In this document: positions 8,542-17,245 of the stretch, piece by piece
Layout of the letters: the number at the start of each line of letters is the position of its first letter
How positions within the stretch are numbered: position 1 is the first letter of the stretch
Assembly (NCBI GenBank): GCA_938075675.1
Contig: CALJHE010000002.1
Span: 81,984-145,983, forward strand
From: Candidatus Poseidoniaceae archaeon
GTDB lineage: Archaea > Thermoplasmatota > Poseidoniia > Poseidoniales > Poseidoniaceae
Direction: 5' to 3'
Length of the DNA: 64,000 nt
Notes under the pieces: generated by a model
What the model saw: only the letters and a program-made list of their open reading frames with translations
The model's database searches: none
Told to the model about the DNA's origin: nothing
Program-made: the position numbers and the translations under genes

Positions 8542-9546
8542 ATGTCGATTGAAGATTCCATGGGTCGCCCCTTGAGGGACCTTCGAATCTCCATAACAGA
8601 CCGCTGTAATTTCAGGTGCACATACTGCATGCCAAGAGAGAAATTTGGAGCTGACCACGCCTTTCTTGCTAAAGAAGAAATCCTCTCCTATGAGGAAATG
8701 ACAACCGTCGTTGAATCACTGCTACCTCTTGGACTCAAAAAAGTACGAATAACTGGGGGCGAACCTTTGCTCCGGAAAGACCTAAGCGTTTTTGTCGCAA
8801 TGCTACGAGACTTAGATTCCGAATTGGACATTGCAATGACAACAAACGGAGTTCTGCTGGAAAAGCATGCTCAAAGATTGTTTGAAGCAGGACTCAACAG
8901 AGTCACAGTGAGTATTGATGCCGTTAATGTTGAAATGTTCCAAAGCATCACTGACAGCAGGAATACACCGGAGGAAGTCTTTACTGGAATCGAAAAAGCC
9001 CAGCAGTGTGGGCTGGGCGTTAAGGTCAACTGCGTGGTAAAGAACGGAGTGAATGTACAGGAAATCATTCCTTTGGTTCGAGCATGCTCACAACGAAAGA
9101 TTGCTGTCCGTTTCATTGAATTCATGGATGTTGGAACGACCAATAACTGGAATCTCGAATCAGTCGTGACGGGTGAAGAAATGCGTCAGATAATTACGAA
9201 CGACATTGGAAATTTGAAGAAGGTTCCTGCGCAACATCCATCCGATGTTGCACGTATGTGGAGTTTGGAAGATGGAACAGAGATTGGGTTTATCGAATCG
9301 GTAAGTCATCCTTTTTGTGGAAATTGCTCGAGGGCCCGCCTATCCGCTCATGGTTCAATCTACACTTGCTTATTTTCAGAGAGCGGAGTTGATATCCGAA
9401 GCATTCTGCGATTTGGCGCAACAAGCGGAGAAGTCGCCAAACTGATTCAAGAAATCTGGACAAAACGCAAGGACCGCTATTCAGAGATTCGAGGGGAAGC
9501 CAACACCGAGCGGAAGCCGGTAGAAATGTCTTTTATCGGCGGTTAA
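8542..9546 (+). CDS. moaA: GTP 3',8-cyclase MoaA (molybdenum cofactor synthesis)
   Basis: A radical SAM enzyme that starts molybdopterin synthesis by rearranging GTP. The 334-residue protein has the first [4Fe-4S] motif CNFRCTYC (C22, C26, C29), the GGEPLLR segment, and the C-terminal cluster pattern CGNCSRARL followed by a Cys in YTCL. It ends in SFIGG, the conserved C-terminal Gly-Gly that reaches into the active site. No other moa or moe gene lies in the window. ATG 8542 lies 28 bases after the TATA-like run and has no Shine-Dalgarno site, consistent with a leaderless message. Its stop overlaps the pilin stop by 4 bp. Confidence 0.95.
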   Translation: MSIEDSMGRPLRDLRISITDRCNFRCTYCMPREKFGADHAFLAKEEILSYEEMTTVVESLLPLGLKKVRITGGEPLLRKDLSVFVAMLRDLDSELDIAMTTNGVLLEKHAQRLFEAGLNRVTVSIDAVNVEMFQSITDSRNTPEEVFTGIEKAQQCGLGVKVNCVVKNGVNVQEIIPLVRACSQRKIAVRFIEFMDVGTTNNWNLESVVTGEEMRQIITNDIGNLKKVPAQHPSDVARMWSLEDGTEIGFIESVSHPFCGNCSRARLSAHGSIYTCLFSESGVDIRSILRFGATSGEVAKLIQEIWTKRKDRYSEIRGEANTERKPVEMSFIGG

Positions 9547-10040
9547 GATTCGATAGGTGGTAAGACAACATTCACCAACACTGAATTGGTGGAGAGGTCG
9601 ATAAGTTGGAATCGCCAAGTCCCAGTGTCGGAACCAATAGTTGTCGAATCAATGACAAAGTAATCCCCTTGGCTTACAGAATATCCTGCATCTCGGTCTT
9701 GGAATGATATATTCGCTCCGATGAGCCCGTACACATCCGAATCGCTCACTAAACCTCTCAATGTATTGCCTTGAGTCACATTTTCAGGCGCAAGAGAAAA
9801 TTGTATTTTTGCTGGATCAATGGTTTGGTCGAGTGAAGTCATTCGCACGACATGGAAACCGTTGGATAATCCTCGAACGCTTACAGTTGCTTGAGCTGCA
9901 GGCTTCTCTGCGGTTGTTAGAGCACCTTGCATCAAAACAAACACCATACTGGAAAGCATGACCGTTATGGCGAGCAGAAGTACAGTAGCGATAACGGGGC
10001 TCACAGCCTCGTTGTTGTTCGCCCTTCGGACACTGCGCAT
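9543..10040 (-). CDS. Archaeal type IV pilin-like protein
   Basis: This 165-residue protein begins with a short basic leader and then EAVSPVIATVLLLAITVML, the archaeal type IV pilin N-terminal motif (a class III signal peptide). The leader would be removed by a PibD-like peptidase just before the hydrophobic helix. The remainder is a small beta-rich, polar domain. It is a likely pilus or adhesion subunit. The only secretion-ATPase/platform operon in the window is at 16003-18926 on the same strand, and a functional link is plausible but unproven. The start ATG 10040 has AGGTG four bases upstream. Confidence 0.85.
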   Translation of the reverse strand: MRSVRRANNNEAVSPVIATVLLLAITVMLSSMVFVLMQGALTTAEKPAAQATVSVRGLSNGFHVVRMTSLDQTIDPAKIQFSLAPENVTQGNTLRGLVSDSDVYGLIGANISFQDRDAGYSVSQGDYFVIDSTTIGSDTGTWRFQLIDLSTNSVLVNVVLPPIES

Positions 10041-10114
10041 GAAGCACCTGTGCAGACGATAGGTCTTGAACCAACCGTTTCAAAGTCTATTGAGGAGAGC
10101 ATCTTACCGATGAA

Positions 10115-11260
10115 TCAAAACAACCACATTGGCTTATCGCATTCCATGGCACGCTTAATACCGCCAATAGGACCGAGTACTCTCAACAATGTTTCAGTGA
10201 TCAAATCGCCTTTGAAGAAAGCATAACCCATGTTTTTTGAACGCAAGGAATTTTTGAGTGCTCGCCCCATTGAAGCCCTAACCCGAACCTCATATTGTTC
10301 GAGGGACGTTCCATCTCTCATGTTGTCAACAATTGCTTCAGCAGCAAAACATCCGGAAATAATGGCTTGTGAAATCCCTCCACCGTTGCTCGGCATAACT
10401 AAGCCTGCAGCATCACCAACTGCCAAAGTCGTACCGTCGACCATCGACTTTACAGGTCCACCCATTGGAATCCAACCACCGCCCCAAGAAAGTATTTCGA
10501 GGTTTAATGAATCACAAAATTCTGTCAGGTGGTCTTTCAAATTCCCTTTCAAATAACCTGCTCGAACCCCAAGACCTACATTGGCAGTGTCTGGGCCTTT
10601 AGGAATAATCCAAGCATAACCTGACGGAGCGACTGAACCCAAGAATACATCGAAGGTTTCTGGAACTTCACCCTGTACTTGAGCGTAAACAGTTGGAACT
10701 TGGTCTTTTGGTCTATAGCGTTCATCATCGCCATGTCTTAATCGACCAACATGGGCCAATGAGCCGCTGGCATCGATAAGATAGTCAAATGAATAACGAT
10801 TTTTGGTTGTTACCAAAAGATCACGGTTCAGTTTTGATTGGTGTTGGATTCGTGTCATTGCTTCACCAGTGCGAATTTCTGCTCCGGCCTGAATGGCTTT
10901 ATCGCAAAGGAATCCGTCAAAATGCAGGCGATGTCCGGCAAATGCATCCAAATCAAAATGGTATGCCTTTCCCGAGGGTAGGAAAACTCGCATGTTGTCC
11001 AGGTGATGCAGACGAAGACGGTCAGGGAATTCGAAGTAATCCTTCAGCCACTGATGCTCATCGAGATTCGAAAAAGTGCCGACAACTTCACCCCAGTTCG
11101 GAATACATTCGCCGCACTGAGCCGGGTTTCCAACAATCTCTCGACGCTCAATAATCAGGACATCAATTCCTTCCTCGGCCAACTTCTGTGCGCAAGCCGA
11201 ACCTGCAGGTCCAGCTCCGATGACAATCACTTGCCGATGCTGAACCTCTTTTCGACCCAT
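10115..11260 (-). CDS. Geranylgeranyl reductase family FAD enzyme (archaeal membrane lipid saturation)
   Basis: This 381-residue flavoprotein opens with the Rossmann motif VIVIGAGPAGSACAQKL and an acidic strand end (IIERR). It continues with the family block IPNWGEVVG and the second FAD motif AVGDAAGLVMPSNGGGI. Such enzymes reduce the isoprenoid double bonds of archaeol precursors. A Cys pair near residues 48-51 (QCGEC) resembles the redox Cys region of the family. It lies 9 bp downstream of the polyprenyl diphosphate synthase, with its ribosome site GAGGT overlapping that stop codon, so the two form a lipid operon. Reduction of other isoprenoids such as quinone tails is an alternative. Confidence 0.9.
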   Translation of the reverse strand: MGRKEVQHRQVIVIGAGPAGSACAQKLAEEGIDVLIIERREIVGNPAQCGECIPNWGEVVGTFSNLDEHQWLKDYFEFPDRLRLHHLDNMRVFLPSGKAYHFDLDAFAGHRLHFDGFLCDKAIQAGAEIRTGEAMTRIQHQSKLNRDLLVTTKNRYSFDYLIDASGSLAHVGRLRHGDDERYRPKDQVPTVYAQVQGEVPETFDVFLGSVAPSGYAWIIPKGPDTANVGLGVRAGYLKGNLKDHLTEFCDSLNLEILSWGGGWIPMGGPVKSMVDGTTLAVGDAAGLVMPSNGGGISQAIISGCFAAEAIVDNMRDGTSLEQYEVRVRASMGRALKNSLRSKNMGYAFFKGDLITETLLRVLGPIGGIKRAMECDKPMWLF

Positions 11261-11269
11261 TCTAATACC

Positions 11270-12253
11270 TCACAAGTGTCGGTTCATGACGTATTCTGTG
11301 ATGTGCAACATTAGAGATTTAGCATCGCTGTCTGGAAACGCATCGAGTTCGTTAATTGCACGCTCAAGATGTGTTCGTACCAATATTTCAGCGTACTGCA
11401 AACTTTGAGAATAGTTGAGTAACGACATCAACTCATCGAACAATCCGTCGTGGAAGTTCTCGATGACATGTGCAAGTCGGTGACGTTCCTCTCCGTGTGA
11501 TAGGGTTAGTGCGTGAATCAATGGGAGCGTCATTTTGCCTTCAATTACATCCGCACCTCGGGGTTTACCCATTCTCTCATCACCACGCAAATCGAGCAAG
11601 TCATCCACCAGTTGAAAGGCAATGCCGAGTTCCATTCCAAAACGTTGCAAAGCAGATGCCTGGTCTTGACTCAAACCTGCAACCAAACCGGCAGCGTGGC
11701 AACCAGCTGAGAACGGACCTGCAGTTTTCCCTCGAACAATGCTTAGATAATCTTCAGGAGAAGTCGTGAGGTTCAATACATGGTCGAGTTGGTCGAACTC
11801 TGAAACGGCAATGTTCGCACAGCATTGGGCCATTATCCGGACTATGTTTTCTTCGTAGATGCCGCCTAACCCGAATCCTTGCACAAACAACCAATCTCCG
11901 GCAATGACCGCCTTAGGAATGCCAACTCGAGTGTGAATCGTTTCAACTCCACGGCGTTGGGAAGCCTCATCGTTGATATCATCATGGACGAGCGTTGCTG
12001 TATGAATCAGTTCGAAGGCAAGAGCGAGAGGCATAATGTCGTTTTCGTCCGAGCCACCAGCGATTTCGTGAGCCAGTAGAATGAGCAACGGCCTGAGCCG
12101 CTTACCCCCAGCAAGAAGGACGGTTCCGCACAACTCAGCGACTTGTCCTGCACCATGTTCGACTTCAGATTCAATCAGTGACTCAAGCTCCGCATCGACC
12201 AAAAGTCGCATGGTCTCAAGGCGGTCACTTGCCTGTAACTGAATGCTCGACAC
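11270..12253 (-). CDS. idsA: Polyprenyl (geranylgeranyl) diphosphate synthase
   Basis: This is a trans-prenyltransferase of 327 residues with both aspartate-rich motifs: DDIND at 91-95 and DDLLD at 217-221. GGKRLRP and the Lys of RGKTAG are also present. It condenses isopentenyl diphosphate with allylic diphosphates. The residues just before the first Asp motif are small (A86, T87), which allows products of C20 or longer, so geranylgeranyl diphosphate for archaeal lipids is the likely product (inference). The start is GTG at 12253, preceded by GGGTGA. The next ATG would remove 14 residues. It is followed by the geranylgeranyl reductase gene in the same operon. Confidence 0.92.
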   Translation of the reverse strand: MSSIQLQASDRLETMRLLVDAELESLIESEVEHGAGQVAELCGTVLLAGGKRLRPLLILLAHEIAGGSDENDIMPLALAFELIHTATLVHDDINDEASQRRGVETIHTRVGIPKAVIAGDWLFVQGFGLGGIYEENIVRIMAQCCANIAVSEFDQLDHVLNLTTSPEDYLSIVRGKTAGPFSAGCHAAGLVAGLSQDQASALQRFGMELGIAFQLVDDLLDLRGDERMGKPRGADVIEGKMTLPLIHALTLSHGEERHRLAHVIENFHDGLFDELMSLLNYSQSLQYAEILVRTHLERAINELDAFPDSDAKSLMLHITEYVMNRHL

Positions 12254-12335
12254 ATATCACCCTACAGGGGTGTCCTTCTTAACCCGTAGTCTACGCCCGT
12301 GTAATGTGAGGAGTCATCCTCGCCGAGGTGATGCT

Positions 12336-13502
12336 GTGACAGAAAAGGTTCGACTTGAAGTCCTAACCACTGCATCACAACGTGATGGCGTACGATTACA
12401 AATCGAACGCTGCATTGAGCAAAACAGAAATCAATTTGATTTCAAACTCAGTCAAATCCCTCACATCGAAGCCGCTATTGATGCGCTCAAACAAGGCACC
12501 GGCGACCTTGTGGCGATGAGTGCCTTGAACTGGAGAGAATTCAATGTTGAAGGCTTGAACATTGTGGGAATCTTACCTCGGCGAGAACCTACTTGGGTTC
12601 TTGTATCGAACGACAAGCCGGAATACCTCGTCTACCAAGCAGTGGTCATCTGCGACCATGAGTTGTTGCGAAGACAAATGCGACGGCTGCGTTCTGACCT
12701 AAAATTGGTTACATCCGAAGAGTTTGCAACCATGATCGGGAAATCAGATGTATTTGCAAACTTGGATGAAGAAGATAAAATCCATTGGATTGAAGAATGT
12801 CGCCAAGATGAACTGCTCGAAGGATATATTGTCGCCCGTGGGGAACATGCGGCGCTGAAATTCAAAGCCCGCCGACATACTCTCGGTCTGCAAAGAGAAA
12901 ACCCCGAAAGAACACATTTCATCCCTCCACCATTGTATGGCTTCACCTTGCTTGTAGCACGTTCCGGATTCCCTGCATCAACCGTTGCTCCGATGGTCGA
13001 CTCAGGAGCAATTCTCTCTCACCGAATTGAAGCGGGTTTGCTCGATTCTTTACCTGAGCATCTTCACGGCATCATCGGTATTTTTGTCGAGCAACGCAAG
13101 TTCAAGACGGTACTCAAAGAAGCACAGCGGCGCGGTGACGACTTCACTAACGAGGTTTTTCTCAATTCTGAAAGAGCAAAAGCGCAGTCTGGCCCATCGA
13201 AATGGAAACAATCTGTGCCTCGTAAGGAAGTACCCACAACCCCTCGTATCGAAATGAAAATCGAGACCTTGAATTACGAAGGTACGGTCTCTGCCAGCGT
13301 AGAGCGCATTTGTACGATTGAAGAAAGCCATATGGGAATGGTCAATGTTTTGAAGGAATTTGAGATTCTTCGTGACACCATGCAATCTGAGCATGAAGAA
13401 ATGGTTCGGAAATACCCTGGCCTACCTGATGAATTCAGCCTATCAAGACCAGCACTGCTCAATCTTGAGCACATTCAAGCGTCTTCATCCGAAGAAGAAT
13501 GA
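12336..13502 (+). CDS. Hydroxymethylbilane-synthase-like protein, probably not catalytic
   Basis: This 388-residue protein aligns by eye with HemC in its first two domains. AAIDALKQGTGDL matches the strand before the catalytic loop, EGLNIVGILPRREP matches the block EGL..A.IPERE.P, ELLRRQ matches SLRRQ, and ERTHFIPPP matches the end of domain 2. The catalytic Asp of HemC (E. coli D84) aligns with Asn65. I find no GGC motif for the dipyrromethane cofactor; the C-terminal third is a different, charged, helical sequence. It is therefore either a pseudoenzyme or a repurposed fold. GTG 12336 is chosen because GAGGTG lies five bases upstream; the open frame extends further 5' but without a ribosome site. 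Its 3' end overlaps the convergent gene by 28 bp. Confidence 0.7.
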   Translation: MTEKVRLEVLTTASQRDGVRLQIERCIEQNRNQFDFKLSQIPHIEAAIDALKQGTGDLVAMSALNWREFNVEGLNIVGILPRREPTWVLVSNDKPEYLVYQAVVICDHELLRRQMRRLRSDLKLVTSEEFATMIGKSDVFANLDEEDKIHWIEECRQDELLEGYIVARGEHAALKFKARRHTLGLQRENPERTHFIPPPLYGFTLLVARSGFPASTVAPMVDSGAILSHRIEAGLLDSLPEHLHGIIGIFVEQRKFKTVLKEAQRRGDDFTNEVFLNSERAKAQSGPSKWKQSVPRKEVPTTPRIEMKIETLNYEGTVSASVERICTIEESHMGMVNVLKEFEILRDTMQSEHEEMVRKYPGLPDEFSLSRPALLNLEHIQASSSEEE

Positions 13503-14056
13503 GACGACTCTTCGAGTAACGGAGCATAGCCTTGCTTAACGATGAACTCTTCAAGTTCAACTAAATCTGCCGGCTCGTTTTCGTCACATAATTCGAGAAT
13601 AGATTCGTCGATTTCTCGACCGTTTCGTTCCCATGTACCCGCTGAACGTTGCAAGTCTGATGCGAATTTTTCAACAACTTCAACCGCTGTCAAATTGAGA
13701 TTGAGGACCGTATGCAAAGAATCGACAATTCGGTTGTTGGCTTCTCGAAGGCGTTGAATTCTACCTGCCATATCTCGCAGGAATGTTCGTAATTCTTCAA
13801 CATCATTTGAGCGTGAAAACTTGCGATGTGCTCGTTCAAAATCTTTACGCATGACGCTTATTCCCGCAACAATAGCGAGTTTGGCTTTAGTAGCATCAAG
13901 TATGGTTTCTTCTGATTCCTTCACACGAGAATGAATCATTTCTTCAAAGCCATTGTAGTGGTTTTTAAGATCCATCCAGACCAACTCCTTCAGGGAATCA
14001 ACAAGAGAATTAGCCTCTTTCAAACCCTGCTTAGTCACCTTAACAGTTCTCGCCAT
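13475..14056 (-). CDS. Helical protein of unknown function
   Basis: This 193-residue protein is almost entirely predicted helix, with heptad-like stretches around residues 40-130, including Arg/Lys- and Glu-rich segments such as HRKFSRSNDVEELRTFLRDM. It ends in an acidic Ser/Asp/Glu tail. There are no cysteine clusters, membrane segments or enzyme motifs. ATG 14056 gives MARTVKVTK. It is transcribed divergently from the triple-SAP gene and convergently with the HemC-like gene, so the three may be functionally related, although nothing in the sequence proves this. Confidence 0.75.
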   Translation of the reverse strand: MARTVKVTKQGLKEANSLVDSLKELVWMDLKNHYNGFEEMIHSRVKESEETILDATKAKLAIVAGISVMRKDFERAHRKFSRSNDVEELRTFLRDMAGRIQRLREANNRIVDSLHTVLNLNLTAVEVVEKFASDLQRSAGTWERNGREIDESILELCDENEPADLVELEEFIVKQGYAPLLEESSHSSSDEDA

Positions 14057-14171
14057 AATACAAAACGTAGTGTCCAAGTTCTTCAATCCATTCCCGATAC
14101 ATTACGCAAGACGTTGCGATGGAGTACTGGAAAGTGTCTAAGAACTGCCCTCCCGAGTGCTTCATCACAGC

Positions 14172-14186
14172 GAAAACACATATACC
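14172..14186 (+). promoter_or_regulatory. BRE and TATA box for the triple-SAP gene
   Basis: The sequence gaaaacacatatacc gives a purine-rich BRE directly followed by a TATA core at 14179-14185. The start codon GTG 14219 is about 37 bases on, with GAGGTGG between, as expected for a short leader. Confidence 0.5.
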
Positions 14187-14218
14187 CCTTAGAACCGAAT
14201 GTAACTAGAGGTGGAACA

Positions 14219-16000
14219 GTGTCAGCCAAAAGCGAACTCTTGAACGAACTTTACCAAGCTCGTTTTGACGGTCTCAAGGAACTCGCTGTCACCTATCAAC
14301 TTCCAAAAAATGGTTCGGTTGAAACGCTTCGTGCCCGTTTAATTCAGCACCTTATTCTTGATGAATGGGACCTCTCGCCAAACGGAATAAAAAACCTCAT
14401 GAATGCCGAAATCGGAGAAATTTTGGGCGTATTTGGTATTAAAAAATCAGGTTCTGTTCGTGCCCGACGTCAACGGCTTTACCTTCATCTTAATCATGAC
14501 CCAAAACAATTCGTTCCTGAATCCCTTGATTCGATGACAAGAGATCAGTTGCACGAACTGTGTAAGACGCTTGAATTACCTTTGTCAGGGAACAAGCAAA
14601 CACTACTCGTTCGTGTTGCAGGCGTTCTCGCTTACCAACAAGGAGGCTGGGGTAAAGTCAAGAAGAGTCTACGAAGACCGAAAAGTGGAGATTCAACCAT
14701 CGTGATTCCAATACCAAGCGAGGAGTCGAACAATGAATCGCCATTCCAAGAAACTCCTTCTGAGCATGAAACAGTGATCGAAAAGGTCGAAACATTCGTT
14801 TCTGAACATCCGGAAGGATGGACCTTCGAAGAAGAAACTGAGATGCGAACTGAGCTGGCTGAAAAAGGCATACCAATTTCGCGTGCACCATTGGCAGCGT
14901 CAATTGATGACGCGCTTCGTGCAGGCCAAAACGACACCTCAAACGATACAGCGCCAGCGATGGTTCAAAGCGCCCATGTTGTTGAAAATGATGAACACAG
15001 CCTCGAAACAGAGGCTTTGCTTCTCGAACTTAACGCTCGTAATGCAGAGGTAGAAGCCGCTGGACGGGACTTTTTGGCTGTAAGCACAACCAGTGAAGTT
15101 GACGATCTTGAAGCGTTTATTGGGAGTTTGTCCAGCCATGGTTTTGCTGTAGAAACACCTGCAGTCAGAGACAGCATCCGTAACACGCTGATGGAACTTG
15201 AATTCCGCTCACAAACTGAGAAAGACGCTGTATTTTCGATGCCAAACTCATGGAGAGAGCGAGAAGCGCTTAGGAATTTTGAACTTGGCCGAGATGTCTT
15301 ACGAGACCAGTTGAACAATACCCTTGCCTCTTCAAACGGAGATTTGGTCAAAGCACGGATGTCATTCGAACAAATTGGACATAACATGGGATTGGATTTG
15401 CGCATCCCAAGTGTATCTGGGCGACTTCATGCACTTTTTGATCTCCATGTAGAAATTCATCAAGCAGAAGCATTACAAGACCCTTCTATCGCCAGAAGAA
15501 ACCGAATTCTGCGCGTACTCCAGCACGGTGCAGTACACTTCACCGATGGTGAACGAAGAACCATCGACCGAATGGAACGGAATATTGCTGGGTTTGAAGA
15601 ATTGGTAGAAACTGTTCTTGAATCAAGTGAAGGGACATTCTCGGAGTCACAGCAAGCGTTGGTCATCCGTTTCCTTGAGAACCGAGGATACGAAGTCAAC
15701 ACCGCTGACCTTCGACCACGAATCCTCGCATGTGCAGGTATAATCGGTGCAGAGTTGGGATTCATTTCACCTGCCGAAATACCGCGGATTGCACCAGGAG
15801 TAATGATTTCCGATACACAAGTTGACGCAATTGTCAGCGAATTGAAGGCATTGGCTGAGGCGTTTAAACCGAAATCCGATGAACCTGCAGATGAAGAAGA
15901 AGTTCTCGCAGAGTCTGTGAGTGATGCTTCGGAAAGAGTCAGTTCGGCTCGAGGTAAAATCGACGCTATAGATGAACTCCTAGCACGACTACGTGGCTAG
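14219..16000 (+). CDS. Protein with three N-terminal SAP-like motifs, function unknown
   Basis: This 593-residue acidic protein starts at GTG 14219, chosen for GAGGTG five bases upstream. Its first 140 residues contain three tandem helix-turn-helix units of SAP type: near 15-48 (LKELAVTYQLPKNGSVETLRARL), near 57-92 (LGVFGIKKSGSVRARRQRL) and near 104-138 (LHELCKTLELPLSGNKQTLLVRV). Each has the pattern of a leucine helix, a short loop with Gly and a basic second helix. SAP motifs usually bind DNA or RNA. The remaining 450 residues are Glu-rich and helical with no recognised enzyme motif. It could be a nucleoid or chromosome-associated protein (inference). Confidence 0.75.
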   Translation: MSAKSELLNELYQARFDGLKELAVTYQLPKNGSVETLRARLIQHLILDEWDLSPNGIKNLMNAEIGEILGVFGIKKSGSVRARRQRLYLHLNHDPKQFVPESLDSMTRDQLHELCKTLELPLSGNKQTLLVRVAGVLAYQQGGWGKVKKSLRRPKSGDSTIVIPIPSEESNNESPFQETPSEHETVIEKVETFVSEHPEGWTFEEETEMRTELAEKGIPISRAPLAASIDDALRAGQNDTSNDTAPAMVQSAHVVENDEHSLETEALLLELNARNAEVEAAGRDFLAVSTTSEVDDLEAFIGSLSSHGFAVETPAVRDSIRNTLMELEFRSQTEKDAVFSMPNSWREREALRNFELGRDVLRDQLNNTLASSNGDLVKARMSFEQIGHNMGLDLRIPSVSGRLHALFDLHVEIHQAEALQDPSIARRNRILRVLQHGAVHFTDGERRTIDRMERNIAGFEELVETVLESSEGTFSESQQALVIRFLENRGYEVNTADLRPRILACAGIIGAELGFISPAEIPRIAPGVMISDTQVDAIVSELKALAEAFKPKSDEPADEEEVLAESVSDASERVSSARGKIDAIDELLARLRG

Positions 16001-16002
16001 TT

Positions 16003-17241
16003 TCAACGTGAAGCGTAGAAGTTCTGAACGACTTGCGTTACGGTTTGAATATCGTGAATGTCTCTTCGAACTAAGTCTTCAATGATAGCTTGGCGCTGAG
16101 ATACGTGCTTCTCAAAGACATCGGGAGAAATACCGGCAGCAGTGCAAATAACTTCACGAAGTTTTGAAGGGATTCCAGTTTCTTCAATTTGATCGGTTGC
16201 AGCATTGTACTTCCAGATGATATTCAATCGAGGCTTGTCACCTTCCATACCTGCAATTTCGGCTACTTCGGTGATTTTACGAGCAGTCTTACCGTTGACA
16301 TGCAGTCGGGCTTGGATGATAATCAAATCAAGCCCACTCAACATAATCGGAGGAACAAGCATTGGTGGGTTAATCATACGAGTCACTGTTTCTTGAGCCG
16401 TATTGGCGTGGAGGGAGCCGAAAGAACCGTCGTGTCCGGTATTCATTGCTGTAAGTAAAGTTGCAGCTTCTGGACCACGAACTTCACCAACGATAATTCG
16501 GTCAGGTCGCATACGAAGGCTGGATTTTAGACAATCGTTCATGTCAACCTCCGGAGTGCCGTCTGGGCGCTCTCGACGAGTCTCCATACGCAGCCAATGG
16601 TCGTGGTATACTTGCAACTCAGCGGTATCCTCTACTGTCAGTAATCGACGATGCCATGGAATGTACATTCCAAGACAGTTGAGTGTGGTAGTTTTACCGG
16701 ACCCGGTCCCTCCAGCGATAACGAAATTCGCTGGTCGACTGTCAAGCCCTTCGATCCAGACCCACATCATTGCAGCAAGCCTTGAGTTGACAGTACCGAA
16801 CTTCACCAAGTCAATCATAGTGAGAGGGTCTTCCCTGAACTTACGAATGGTAAGTGTTGGACCATCTGGAGTGACTGGAGGAATTGTACCGTTTACACGG
16901 GAACCGTCAGGGAGACGGCCATCAAAAATTGGAACGAGTCCTGGTCCATCACCGAGAGGAACATTGGTGAAAGCAGCAATATTTTTGGCGATTTGAATAC
17001 CTGAATCATCATCAATCCAAATGTTGGTTCGACACATGCCGTGATCTCGATGAGCGATTTTAACGCACTGCGTACCCCCGTTGTACATCACTTCTTCAAG
17101 AGCATCATCTTCGAGTAAGACCGCAAGGTCACCGTATGGATTTGGTTCGGCAGAGCCATCGACGTGATAGATTGGCGAAGGATGGTTGTCCTCTGTGTAA
17201 ATCGTAACTCGACCGTATTGTGCTAGTACTTGTTCGCCCAT
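16003..17241 (-). CDS. Secretion/pilus assembly ATPase (TadA/CpaF-GspE family)
   Basis: This 412-residue hexameric-type ATPase has Walker A GGTGSGKTTTLN, an Asp box with VEDTAEL, Walker B RIIVGEVRGPEA and a His box with GSLHANTA. The N-terminal domain includes LEEVMYNG, typical of the TadA/CpaF branch. It would power pilin assembly or secretion. The real start is ATG 17241: GGAGG lies 8 bases upstream inside the end of the preceding gene. It is the last gene of an operon with two TadB/TadC-like membrane subunits. The archaeal homologues FlaI and PilB-like are close relatives, and I cannot separate pilus from secretion use. Confidence 0.93.
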   Translation of the reverse strand: MGEQVLAQYGRVTIYTEDNHPSPIYHVDGSAEPNPYGDLAVLLEDDALEEVMYNGGTQCVKIAHRDHGMCRTNIWIDDDSGIQIAKNIAAFTNVPLGDGPGLVPIFDGRLPDGSRVNGTIPPVTPDGPTLTIRKFREDPLTMIDLVKFGTVNSRLAAMMWVWIEGLDSRPANFVIAGGTGSGKTTTLNCLGMYIPWHRRLLTVEDTAELQVYHDHWLRMETRRERPDGTPEVDMNDCLKSSLRMRPDRIIVGEVRGPEAATLLTAMNTGHDGSFGSLHANTAQETVTRMINPPMLVPPIMLSGLDLIIIQARLHVNGKTARKITEVAEIAGMEGDKPRLNIIWKYNAATDQIEETGIPSKLREVICTAAGISPDVFEKHVSQRQAIIEDLVRRDIHDIQTVTQVVQNFYASR

Positions 17242-17245
17242 ATGT

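Noticed and set aside
16403..16996. A 197-codon open frame on the plus strand
   Set aside because: It is antisense to the secretion ATPase gene, which has all Walker motifs.
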